Shown here: one piece after another, positions 11,901 to 21,813 of the stretch
Layout: the number at the start of each line of letters is the position of its first letter
Position numbering within the stretch: the stretch's first letter is position 1
Assembly (NCBI RefSeq): GCF_002575655.3
Contig: NC_053037.3
Location: 321,311,294-321,375,293 of the forward strand
Length of the DNA: 64,000 bases
From: Aegilops tauschii subsp. strangulata
Taxonomy: Eukaryota; Streptophyta; Magnoliopsida; Poales; Poaceae
Direction: 5' to 3'
Program-made: the position numbers and the translations under genes
The notes under the pieces: generated by a model
Seen by the model: the letters and a program-made list of their open reading frames with translations, nothing else
The model's database searches: none
What the model was told of the DNA's origin: nothing

Positions 11901-12312
11901 GACTTTTGAGGTTGACGAGAAGGCTTACCTTCGGGTGACTCCTTTAAAGGGAACCCATCGATTCGGTATCAAAGGCAAATTGGCTCCTCGCTACATTGGA
12001 CCCTTTCGCACTCTTGCCAAGCGAGGAGAAGTTGCCTACCAATTGGAACTACCTCCGCATCTTTCCAAGGTTCATGACGTCTTCCATGTTTCCCAACTCA
12101 GGCGTTGCTTCTCGGATCCTATCCGTGGAGTGGACCACGAAACGCTTGATCTCCAAGATAATCTCACATACCGGGAGTATCCCATTCGAATCCTTGATCA
12201 AGCCGAGCGTACCACTCGACGCCAAAACATCAAGTTTCTCAAAGTTCAATGGTCACACCATTCCGAGAAAGAAGCTACTTGGGAAAGGGAGGATCGTCTT
12301 CGACTTGAGTAA
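8961..12312 (+). pseudogene. pol: Pol of element A: protease, RT, RNase H, integrase, chromodomain; one frameshift
   Basis: Polyprotein that would copy and insert the element. The aspartic protease has DTGAS at 9069. RT runs about 9560-10150 with YLDD at 10002-10013 and the [11 protein letters not shown] block. RNase H begins at IYCDAS near 10440 with later FTDHQSLKY. Integrase has a zinc-binding H/C region (about 11090-11210, CDVC) and the catalytic triad in GMDFITGF (about 11290), NSDRGSLF (about 11475) and GQVERVNQ (about 11585). A C-terminal chromodomain (about 12165-12310, aromatic and acidic EATWEREDRL) marks a chromovirus and is thought to guide insertion to heterochromatin. RNase H and integrase are in different frames: an extra base near 10756 (gccaacgctcatggct) puts a TGA at 10764. 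All catalytic residues I looked for are present. Confidence 0.93.
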
Positions 12313-12345
12313 CCCACCTTCTTCCCAACGGATCCTAAATCTCGG

Positions 12346-12373
12346 GACGAGATTCTTTTGAGTGGGGGTGAGT
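12346..12373 (+). other. Polypurine tract region of A
   Basis: ATCTCGGGACGAGAT followed by a purine-rich gagtgggggtgagt immediately before the 3' LTR. The same tctcgggacgagat block precedes the 3' LTR of element B. It would prime plus-strand DNA synthesis. Confidence 0.7.
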
Positions 12374-15300
12374 TGTCACATCCTAGCTAGTTCATGCATT
12401 AGAGTGTTGCATCATGTTTACATTTCACAGAAACCTGAAATGGGGAATGCCAGAAACCCCCAGCACCCCCCCTGGAACAACTAGGGTTTACTAAAATTCT
12501 TTTCAATGAACCTGAAATGCCCTCCATAAATGTTCACCACCTTTGGTCTTGGCTAAAACCTCTGCCAAAAATGGTTTCATATTTTTGGAGGCCATCTTGG
12601 ATTTTTGCACAAGTCATAAGTACTTGCATTTGGGCATTTTAAATGCTATAAATATTTTCAAATGCCCAAATAATTTTGAAAGTATTTTTAGGCTGTTGGG
12701 AATAATCTCAAAGGTGCCTCAGAATATTTTCAGGATTTTTCCAAATGAAATAGTATTTTTACTATTTCAAAACACAGAACAGAAATAAATAAAAAGAGAA
12801 AGAAACAGAAGGCAGAGAAACTTACCTGGCAGCCCACCTGGCGGCCCAGCACTGTGCTGGCCCGCGCCAGTCAGCTGCCTGCTCTCGCCAGAGCAGGCAG
12901 AGAGGTGACGCCGGCGAGCGTGAGCTCGCCACGGCGCCAGCTGCTTGCCGCCCTCGCCGCGGATGAGTTGGCCGACCTACCTCGACGCGCCCCGAGCCTC
13001 TGGACACCGTCATTCTCCCCCATCGCCTCTCCCTCGCTTTCTCCCCACCATGGCCGACGCCGCCGCAGACACCTCACCGGAGTAGCCGCGCCCACCGTCG
13101 ACCTCGCGCCGTTCCAGCGTGTCCTACAGCACCGCCGTCGCCCGCTCCTTCGAGCAAGCCGAGCCCCGAGCGCTCGGTTGCCCGGAAGCTCCGTCACCGA
13201 CCTCGCCTTCGCCGCTCCTCGTCGGAGATCCCCTCCGCCGTCGCCACTGCAGCAGCTCGCCTCAGACCTCGCCGCCTGCTCCGTCGCAACCGCCGTGAGC
13301 ATGGCCACCTTCCCATCCTCTCCTCTCTCTCTCTCGAGCTCTGTAGCCACCGCACGAAGCTCACCCGCACGCGCCGCCGCACGAGCTCGTCGCCGACGAG
13401 GCTCCGGCCATCCAACGGCCGCACCACCGTAGCCATTAGCTTCACCGCAACGCCAGGAACCCGTAGCACCCTTGCACGTTCCTCGCCGTGCTCTCTAGCT
13501 ACGGTTTCAACCACGCCCGTACCCCGGCAGCCGCACGGCTCGTCGCCGGCGTCGATTCCGGCGACCCCGAGCCCCACTACCACCACCAGTCGACGCGGTT
13601 CGCCCTCAGCTACCCGTAGGTACTCTCCGCCGTCCTTTTGGTCGCCGAAGGGGGGATCCCGCACTCCACCGCCGCGTCTGGACGTCGCCGGCGGCTAAAC
13701 GCCGGCGAGTCAACGTGGTTTGACCACAGGTTGACCCCCCCAGGGTCACTGACAAGTGGGGCCGCCTGCTAATTAATCTGAGTCAGAGAGTTAAACTAAT
13801 CCTAATTAACTAATTACCTAACAGTGACACTGACACAGGGGACCCACGCGTCAGGTTTGACCTGGACGACCCCGTTGACCTGCTGACATCACACTGACGT
13901 CAGGCTGACGCAGTAAAGCATTACTGGAATTATTCTTATATTGGAAATTCCAGAAATTATCACAAACTTCAAAAAATCATAGAAAATAATCTATAGCTCA
14001 GAATGAAAAGATTTATATATGAAAAATGATCAGAAAAATCCATTCTATCCATCTGTACTAGTTTCATGCATGATTAAGCAAGTTAACCTACTGTTTTATA
14101 CAGAACAAGATAAAGCACTAATATGGGCCATTTATGAACTTGGAATTTGAATCTTTGATTCAAATTAGTCCAAACCCATCTGGTCTTAGTTGCATTAGCC
14201 CAATACATCCATTTTGCCATGTCTCATGCATGCATCATATTGTTGCACTTGCTTGGCGTTGATTGTGCTTCGATGTGTTCATTGTGGTAGGTCCTGCCTC
14301 CGAGGATATTCACGGGTATCCAACTGAAGGGCAGTATCCCACCACCACTCCGTCAGGCAAGCAACCATTGATCATTTCAATACAAACCCATCTTCTCGCT
14401 TCTGCTCTCGTTTACTGCATTAAGACAACGCGATTCAAACTACTGCGTGTGTTGCGGTAGTTGAACCCACTTTCCTCTGCATGACCTGTCATTGCCACAG
14501 TAACTAGATGAAACCCACTAGCATGAGTAGGAGTTGATTGAACCATGTTGTGTTCCTACAATGCTATGCTTGCTACGCTTACAGTTGTGTCAGGTCTGGC
14601 TCATCAGGGTGATGAACTAGAGTGAAAGTGTGTGTGTCGATAATGAGAGTGAAGTGTTGAATACGATTTGGTAAAGGTATCGATGGGAGGCCATGTAGGA
14701 GTACATGGTGGGTTGTTTCATTGAGACCGTCCCTAAGAACTGAGATCTGTATGCGTGATTTAAGATTCAGCTACTACCACACATTGGGCCCGAAACCAAT
14801 GGACCCCCTCGGCTTCTTATTCACCCTTGTCCTCTGTCCAGGAGTTGCACGTAGTTTCTGGTGTTTGTAGTAAGCTGGAGGCCGTGGACAACGCTGACCA
14901 AGGGGTGGGCTGTGATGCAGTAGGCTCGTGGCACGGTGTACCGAGTCGCCCGTTTGGTGTCCGGGAACCCTGCACACATCGTTCGGGGCCGTATGTGGAA
15001 ACCTCGGCCGGACTCCCTGCGGATGGAACCTGAATAGGCGATAAACCTGGACTAGAGACTCGAGTGTTTAGGTAGGCTGTGGCTGACACCCACGTTGGGC
15101 TTCCGCTTGAAGGTTGCCGAGTACACGTCGTGTAGCGACGATAAGTGGTGAGAGCGTGTGTGACGAAGTACACCCCTGCAGGGTATAAAACTATTCGAAT
15201 AGCCGCGTCCGCGGTAAAGGACTACTTGGTCGCTTATGCAGTTCATAGACAAGTAAATGGATACTACTAAAAGCCTCAAGATAAGTGTGAGTACCGCGGA

Positions 15301-16437
15301 TGGCCCTCTCGTGGGATGACGAGGGAGGATCCACGGTGGAGTATTGAGATGGTGATTAGTGGACTCGTGTGCGAAAACTATTTCACAAGTGGTGTACCGT
15401 AGGATAGCTTAGCCAAGAGTCAAAGCTGGCTTGCTGCAATAACCCCACTACCTTCTTGAGAATGAACATGTATAGTAGGATCTGTTGTAAGACTTGCTGA
15501 GTACCTTTGTACTCATGTTGCTTTAATTACTGTTTTCAGACGACAACACCGCCCCTTCTGATGGGTTCTACGTAGAACTCGACAACGACGAGTGACTTGC
15601 CACCCAGGTGGTGATCTAGGCTTGTGAAGGGCCTATGTAGATAGACAGGCTTCGTCAAGCCTTCTTTCTTTCTAGTGTTTGTACCCAGACAGTTTGCTTC
15701 CGCATGTGCTTGTATGATTGTATGACTTGAGTGTCGGGTCATGTGACCCCTATCTGTATGAACAAGTTATGTAAGGCTCTCCGGAGCCCTTTAAATAAAG
15801 TACTTGGAGTTGTAGAGTTTTGTTGTGATGCCATGTTGTATTTGCACATATCGAGCATATTGTGTGTATGTTTGAAATGCTTGGTATGTGTGGGATCCGA
15901 CAATCTAGTTGTTTATCCTTGGCAGCCTCTCTTATGGGGAAATGTAGACTAGTGCCTCCTTGAGCCATAGTAGTCCGCTACAGCCCGGTTCACCAGAGTC
16001 CTGCTAGCCCAGCACTACTGCTCTGGACACTTGACTGGCCGGCATGTGAGTCATATCGTTTCTGTGTCTGTCCCTTTGGGAAATGTCACGCGGTGACATC
16101 TGGAGTCCTGCCTAGCCTGCTACAGCCCGGGTTCCCGGAGTCCTGTTAGCCCAGTGCTACAGCCCGGATTCACACGCTGCTGACCGACACGTTCGATGTT
16201 GATTCATGTATGCCTGTCCCCATACGTTAGTGCCGCTTTGGGTTCACGACTAGCCATGTCGGCCCGGGTTCTCTGTCATATGGATGCTAGCGACATTATC
16301 ATATACGTGAGCCAAAAGGCGCAAACGGTCCCGGGCCATGGTAAGGCGACACCCGTGGGAGTACCGTGCGTGAGGCCGCAATGTGATATGAGGTGTTACA
16401 GGCTAGATCGGTGTGACTTGGAATCGGGGTCTTGACA
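12374..16437 (+). repeat. 3' LTR of element A
   Basis: Same length as the 5' copy with about 48 single-base differences and no indels that I see. The right border tgaca is followed by tgcaa, the likely TSD copy and the resumption of the XY LTR. Confidence 0.92.
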
Positions 16438-16786
16438 TGCAACGAGACCAAGACCGGAGGACGGCAAGGCGGAGGTCATCGTGGAGCCCAAGACGGCTTC
16501 ACCCCAGAGCTTTTCGTAGGCGAAGACCGCTTTTGTCAGGATAGCTTGTACTAGCTGCCCCCCTTCAAATTCGCCCGCCGTTGTTGGCTCCCTTCCCGCT
16601 CGTTATTTGGGAAGAGGACCAGGGCCTATATAAGTAGAGCTAGCCACCACAGTAGAGGCATCGAATCCCCACGCCACAAATTCATACGCACAAGAACACC
16701 TCAACCTCAGGAGGCTGTTCTTCCCTTGTACTGTTCATCATCAGCCCAAGAGGCAATCCACCACCACCACACTGGAGTAGGGTATT
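16438..16786 (+). repeat. 3' LTR of element XY, part 1
   Basis: Matches the reverse complement of D 39430-39767 (tgcaacgagaccaag, ttgtcaggata, gggaagaggaccagggcct). A TATA-type TATATAAG at 16627-16634 corresponds to the D LTR box at 39573-39580. The first 360 bp or so of the LTR are missing at its left. It is interrupted at 16786 by element B and resumes at 33474. Confidence 0.82.
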
Positions 16787-16865
16787 TGTAACGTCCCAAG
16801 ACCGACGCTCCAGATGCCTTCCTTGTTTTGCGAGTCTGCTGTGATATTTATTTGTTTGTTGCATC
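16787..16865 (+). repeat. 5' LTR of element B, part 1
   Basis: Starts TGTAACGTCCCAAGACCGAC and matches 29316-29394. It is split after gcatc (16861-16865) by copia element F. Confidence 0.9.
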
Positions 16866-17004
16866 TGTTAGAGTAGTCATTATGGTATACGACTTCTAGT
16901 CCAAGTCAGTTTTGTACCCCTACCCCAAGTCGGTTTGTACCCTCTTATATACTCTTGTATGCCGCACCAACTCATCAATAAGCAACAGTTTTATTCAGCT
17001 TTCA
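16866..17004 (+). repeat. 5' LTR of F
   Basis: 139 bp, TGTTAGAGTAG to CAGCTTTCA. Contains TTATATACTC near 16945 as a TATA candidate. Confidence 0.93.
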
Positions 17005-17016
17005 TGGTATCAGATA
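17005..17016 (+). other. Primer binding site of F
   Basis: TGGTATCAGATA directly abuts the LTR. It matches the initiator tRNA-Met type site used by most plant copia elements. Confidence 0.85.
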
Positions 17017-17036
17017 CCGGTCCCAGGGTTTAGGGT

Positions 17037-18440
17037 ATGGCTCCGCCAACGCCACCGCCGCCGCCGCCGCCCGGCTACTTCGAGCGCCGGGCCGCACTCA
17101 TCGCCAAGGCTGCCAACGCCGCGGCCACTTCTCTCTCGGCCCTCACCATAGCTCCACAAAACTACCCTGCACCCATCCTCGCCGTACCAATATCTCTTGC
17201 TGACACAATCTCCGACGTCAGCCCCTACATCCCCATAGTTCTTGATCTCGCCGCCCACAACTACTACCATTGGAGACATCTCTTCGATCTCCACCTCGGC
17301 CGCTGCAACCTGCGCTCACATGTCGCCGCCACTGTCTTCCCCGCCCCGACGATCCGCAATGGTTGAAAGACGATCTCGCGATCGTCCAGTGGTTCTACAC
17401 CCGCATCACCACCGAGATCTTAAACATGCTCAATCACGACGGCGCCACCGCTGCCAACATCTGGCACTCCCTCCGTCAGCTCTTCCAAAGCAACACCGAC
17501 GCTCGGAAAAACACTCTCCACACCGAGCTTCGCAATATGGTGCAAGGAGACGCCCCGGTGAACCTGTTCTGCCAGCGCGTTAAGACCATTGGTGATGAGC
17601 TCCGCGAACTCGGCGATACAGTTAGCGACTCACAGCTAATCAATATCGTCGTCGTCGGCCTCAGCGAAGACTTTGACAAGCAAGCCTCGTTCATACCGAT
17701 GATACGGCCCCCTCCTACCTTCGCTGAAGTTCGTTCCTTGCTACAACTCGCGTCGGAAACACAAGCTCGCAAGGACTCTCGCCCCAAGGTCTTTCATGCT
17801 ACGGCTCGTCCTCCTCTGTCATCTACACCAGCGCCGCCTTCCAGGCCGGCTCCTGCCGCCGGGCCGTCCGCATCATCATCTGTTCAACCGCCCCCAGGCT
17901 GGCGTCCTAGTCCGAACTACCACGGAAAAAACCCTATCTACAGGCCGCCGTCGACATCACCAGCACCGAGTCCTGCACCACCCACCAGTGCTCCATCTGC
18001 GGTTGCATGGCGGCCTCCTCATGATCCTTGGACGGGGCTTGTTCAAGCATGGCCCATGCCCTGGTCCGCTCCGTCCACCCTCGGTGCTCCGCCGGCATAC
18101 TCAGGTGCCTGGCAACCCGGCCTTCGGCCGCCTACTGGTGCTCCCGGGGTTCTCAACCCCCGACAGCCGGCCAATGCCTATCACGCCGCCCCGACGTATG
18201 CTCCTTATGGTCATTACAGCACCGACGGCGGTGCCTACTACACACCTCAGCCGGCCCTGCTCCCGACGCCACCCCCACCACAGCCGGCCAATGCCTACTA
18301 CACTCCCCAGCCGGCCCTACTGCCTTCACCATCGTATCCGCCGGCACTGCTTCCGACGCCACCCTCACCTGCGACGCCGAGCTGGGATCAAGTTGCCTTT
18401 CTCCAGGCCATGAATAACTTTGCTGCACAAGGAAACTCAG
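17037..18440 (+). pseudogene. gag: Gag of element F, frameshifted, proline-rich C-terminus
   Basis: The start ATG at 17037 opens with a polyproline run (MAPPTPPPPPPP). The capsid-like region has NYYHWRHLFDLHLGRC before a frame break near 17335-17350. The second frame resumes with WLKDDLAIVQWFYTRI and continues through NIWHSLRQLF and VVVGLSEDFDK. After about 17820 the protein is Pro/Ala/Tyr-rich, with repeated QPANAY and TPQPALLP units at about 18165-18350. I see no CCHC zinc knuckle in this tail. The gag frame joins pol without a stop. Capsid function is inferred from position and the copia gag fold words; RNA binding would have to reside in the disordered tail. Confidence 0.82.
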
Positions 18441-21400
18441 GTACGGATTGGATCTTTGATTCAGGGGCCTCTAGTCATATGTCTGCATCTAGTAATTGGT
18501 TATCTTCTTGCACTAAATCTCCTTTCCCTTCCATTATCCTTGGAGATGGATCATCTATTCCTATATATTGTGTTGGTCAGGCTCAACTTCCCTCTTCCAC
18601 CAAACCTCTTTTACTTCGCGATGTTCTAGTTGCACCCGCCCTCATTAAAAATCTTATCTCTGTTCGCCAATTTACTTGCGACAATCTAGTTTCGGCTGAA
18701 TTTGACCCTTTTGGTTTATCTGTGAAGGATTACCTGACCAAGGCCGAGATCGCTCGCTTCAATAGCTCCGGTGATCTTTATTCTCTTAATGGAGTTCCTG
18801 CCGCCACCCCTCCAACATCCATGCTGGCCTCCGTCGATCTCTGGCATCGTCGCTTGGGCCATCCCAACCCCGCCGTCTTAGCTTCTATGCTTAGTGAATT
18901 TACCATACCATGTAATAGGGACTCTCATAATTCTGTGTTTTGCGAGTCTTGTCAATTAGGCAAACATGTGCGTCTTCCCTTTAGTTCCTCTAGTTCTTGT
19001 AGCACTTATCCCTTTGAATTAATACATTGTGATTTATGGACCTCTCCCATTGCAAGTGTTTCGGGTTTTAAATACTACCTTGTTATCCTAGATGATTTCA
19101 CCCACTTTGTCTGGACTTCTCCTCTACGCAACAAATCCGAGGTCCATTCTCTTTTCCATAATTTTCAACGCTATGTGTCTGTTCACTTCTTCCACCCAAT
19201 TCTCTTTATCTAATGTGACAATGGTCGCGAGTTTGATAACATTAAAAATCGTACTTTCTTCTTACAACATGGCATCCTGCTTAGGTTCTCATGTCCCTAC
19301 ACCTACCCTCAAAATGGTAAAGCAGAACGCTCTCTTCGCACCCTCAATGATATAGTTCGCACTCTCGTCATTCAATCATCTATGCCTCCCAAGTTTTGGG
19401 CTGAAGCCCTACACATGGCCACCTTCCTTCTAAATATTCGACCTTCTAAAACTAAACCCAACACTACTCCCTATTATTCCCTCTTTCTTTCCCACCCCGA
19501 CTACTCCGCGGTTCGTGTTTTCGGCTGTCTCTGTTTTCCCAATGCCTACGCCACTTCTGCAAATAAATTGTCACCATGCTCTATCCCATGTGCTTTTCTC
19601 GGCTTCTCTGATGAGCACAAAGGCTATCGCTGTCTCGATCTTCACACTGGACACGTTCATGTCTCTCGTCATGTCACGTTTGCTGAGCACATTTTTCCTT
19701 TCTCACAACGCACTACTACACCATCCAACACCCCTAGCTCCGCAAACACCCCCTCTCCCCGTCCTTTCCAACCATATACTCCCCTACCTGCCGAATACAA
19801 CTTATCACCACCACCAATAACACCCACCATAGCCAATCCCAACCATATACTCACCCCACCCGAGACGTCCCCAACACCCCCGACCCCTGCTCCCTCCCCA
19901 ACACCCCCGGCCCCTACTCCCACTCAACCACCCAGCCCTGCTCCCACTCCACCACCCAGCCCTACTCCTTCGTCCGACTCTTCCGCTGCGCCGGACTCAC
20001 CAGTACCCACCTTACCCCCTCGTGCTATTCCTACAGCAGCCCCGATTAATGATCATCGCATGCGTACTAGGGCCAAATCAGGATTTCATCAACCCCAAGA
20101 CCGCCTAAACCTTCATACCTCTGTATCTCTCACTTCTCTTCCAAAGAATTACAAAACTGCTCTACTTGATCCCAATTGGGCCGCTGCCATGCAAGAAGAA
20201 TATAATGCTTTACTTCAAAACAACACCTGGCAACTTGTTCCTCGTCCTCCCAATACAAATATTGTTTCTGGCAAATGGATTTTTCGCCAAAAGTTCCACT
20301 CCGATGGGAGCCTCTCACGATATAAAGCCAGGTGGGTTTGTCGTGGCTTTTCTCAGCAACAAGGAATTGATTACGAAGAAACCTTCTCTCCTGTTGTTAA
20401 ACCTAGCACCATTCGCACCGTTCTTAGTGTTGTTGTCTCCTCTTCATGGCCTATTCACCAACTTGATGTTAAAAATGCTTTCCTCCATGGTTCCCTTCAA
20501 GAAACTGTCTACTGCCAGCAACCTCTGGGTTTTGAAAATCCATCCTTTCCAACTCATGTATGTCTTCTTCAGAAATCTCTCTACGGTCTTAAACAGGCCC
20601 CACGAGCTTGGTTTCTACGCTTCTCCTCCTTCATTCAAACAATAGGCTTCACTCCATCTCTCTCCGACACCTCTCTTTTTGTGTATCATCAAACTTCTGA
20701 CACTGCCTATTTACTTCTCTATGTAGATGATATCATTCTTACCGCCTCCTCTCAAAAGTTCTTAGATCATATTGTCTCTCTTCTTAGATCTAAATTTTCT
20801 ATGACTGACCTAGGACTCCTTCATCATTTCTTAGGCATTGCTGTTGTTCGAGATTCCTCCAGCCTTTTTCTTTCCCAACGCCAGTATATTCTTGATCTTC
20901 TTAATCGTACTGGTATGCTTGACTGTCAATCATCTCGCACTCCTGTCGATACTAGTTTTAAACTTTCGGCTACCGGTGAACCCTTTTCCGATCCTACTCT
21001 CTATCGTAGCCTAACAGGTGCTCTCCAATATCTCACCATTACTCGTCCTGAAATCTCTTTTGCTGTTCAACAAGCATGTCTCTATATGCATGATCCCCGG
21101 GTTCCTCACTATAATCATGTTAAACACATTCTTCGGTATTTAAAAGGAACTCTCAATCATGGTCTCCACCTCAATAATTCTTCTCCAAACTCGCTTATCG
21201 CATACTCTGATGCAGACTGGGCTGGTTGTCCTCACACTCGAAGGTACACTTCCGGTTTTTGTGTCTTTCTTGGTAACAATTTGATTTCTTGGTCTTCGAA
21301 AAGACAGGTTACAGTCTCACGTTCGTCGGCCGAGGCTGAGTATCGCGCTGTGGCACATGCCGTTGCAGATACAATCTGGATTCGGCAGTTACTCTCCGAG

Positions 21401-21669
21401 CTACACAGGCCTATTGAGCAGGCCACTATTGTCTACTGTGAGAACATATCAGCAGTCTTGGTCAGGTTCAACACCGACGCACAAAGCATATTGAGATTGA
21501 TATTCATTTTGTTCGTGAAAAGGTTGCTCTTGGTCAGGTTCGGGTGCTTCATGTTCCCTCTACGGCTCAGTTTGCTGACATTTTCACCAAGGCACTGCCT
21601 ACTAAGCCGTTTCAAGATATCTGTTTCAGTCTCAACGTCGTCGAGCCTGCCGTTGATACTGCGGGGGGA
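18441..21669 (+). pseudogene. pol: Pol of element F: protease, integrase, RT, RNase H; one stop and a 3' frame break
   Basis: Copia protease with DSGAS near 18462. Integrase zinc region WHRRLGH ... CESCQLGKH at about 18840-18970, first catalytic Asp in HCDLWTSP, second in CDNGRE (19214 onward), Glu in GKAERSLR (about 19320). RT runs about 20160-20900 with WIFRQKFHSDGS, DVKNAFLHG and LLYVDDIILT (about 20718-20747). RNase H has SDADWAGC and SRSSAEAEYRA (about 21205-21350). A TAA at 19211-19213 splits integrase; the frame is otherwise continuous. Near 21455-21475 the reading frame is lost, so the last 60 or so codons are out of phase and the frame runs into the LTR. Catalytic residues are otherwise present. 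Confidence 0.92.
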
Positions 21670-21808
21670 TGTTAGAGTAGTCATTATGGTATACGACTTC
21701 TAGTCCAAGTCAGTTTTGTACCCCTACCCCAAGTCGGTCTGTACCCTCTTATATACTGTTGTATGCCGCACTGAATCATCAATAAGCAACAGTTTTATTC
21801 AGCTTTCA
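21670..21808 (+). repeat. 3' LTR of F with adjoining PPT
   Basis: 139 bp matching 16866-17004. The purine tract gcgggggga ends directly before it (21661-21669). Followed by the TSD copy gcatc. Confidence 0.93.
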
Positions 21809-21813
21809 GCATC

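Larger units (their letters stand above)
2608..16437 (+). mobile_element. Element A: Tekay-lineage gypsy chromovirus, complete length, 13.8 kb
   Basis: Two direct LTRs of identical length (4064 bp) start TGTCACATCC and end TGACA. They bracket a 5.7-kb interior with a tRNA-Met-type PBS, an extra ORF, gag, protease, RT, RNase H, integrase with C-terminal chromodomain, and a PPT. Domain order RT-RNase H-integrase is gypsy; the chromodomain and long LTRs indicate the Tekay (Del) clade. The right flank tgcaa continues the XY LTR, whose intact counterpart in D reads ggtgcaacgagacc, so A went into the XY LTR. The left TSD is missing. By hand count the LTRs differ at about 48 positions (1.2%). With the commonly used grass LTR rate of 1.3e-8 per site per year this is roughly 0.45 million years, a rough figure. 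Confidence 0.9.
16866..21808 (+). mobile_element. Element F: copia retrotransposon with 139-bp LTRs
   Basis: A 4943-bp element with short LTRs (TGTTAGAG...CTTTCA), TSD gcatc at 16861-16865 and 21809-21813, and a PBS directly after the 5' LTR. The order protease, integrase, RT, RNase H is copia. The short LTRs and compact gag suggest the Ale/Retrofit group; this is tentative. The LTRs differ at five positions of 139 by eye. It lies inside the 5' LTR of B and so is younger than B. Confidence 0.92.
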
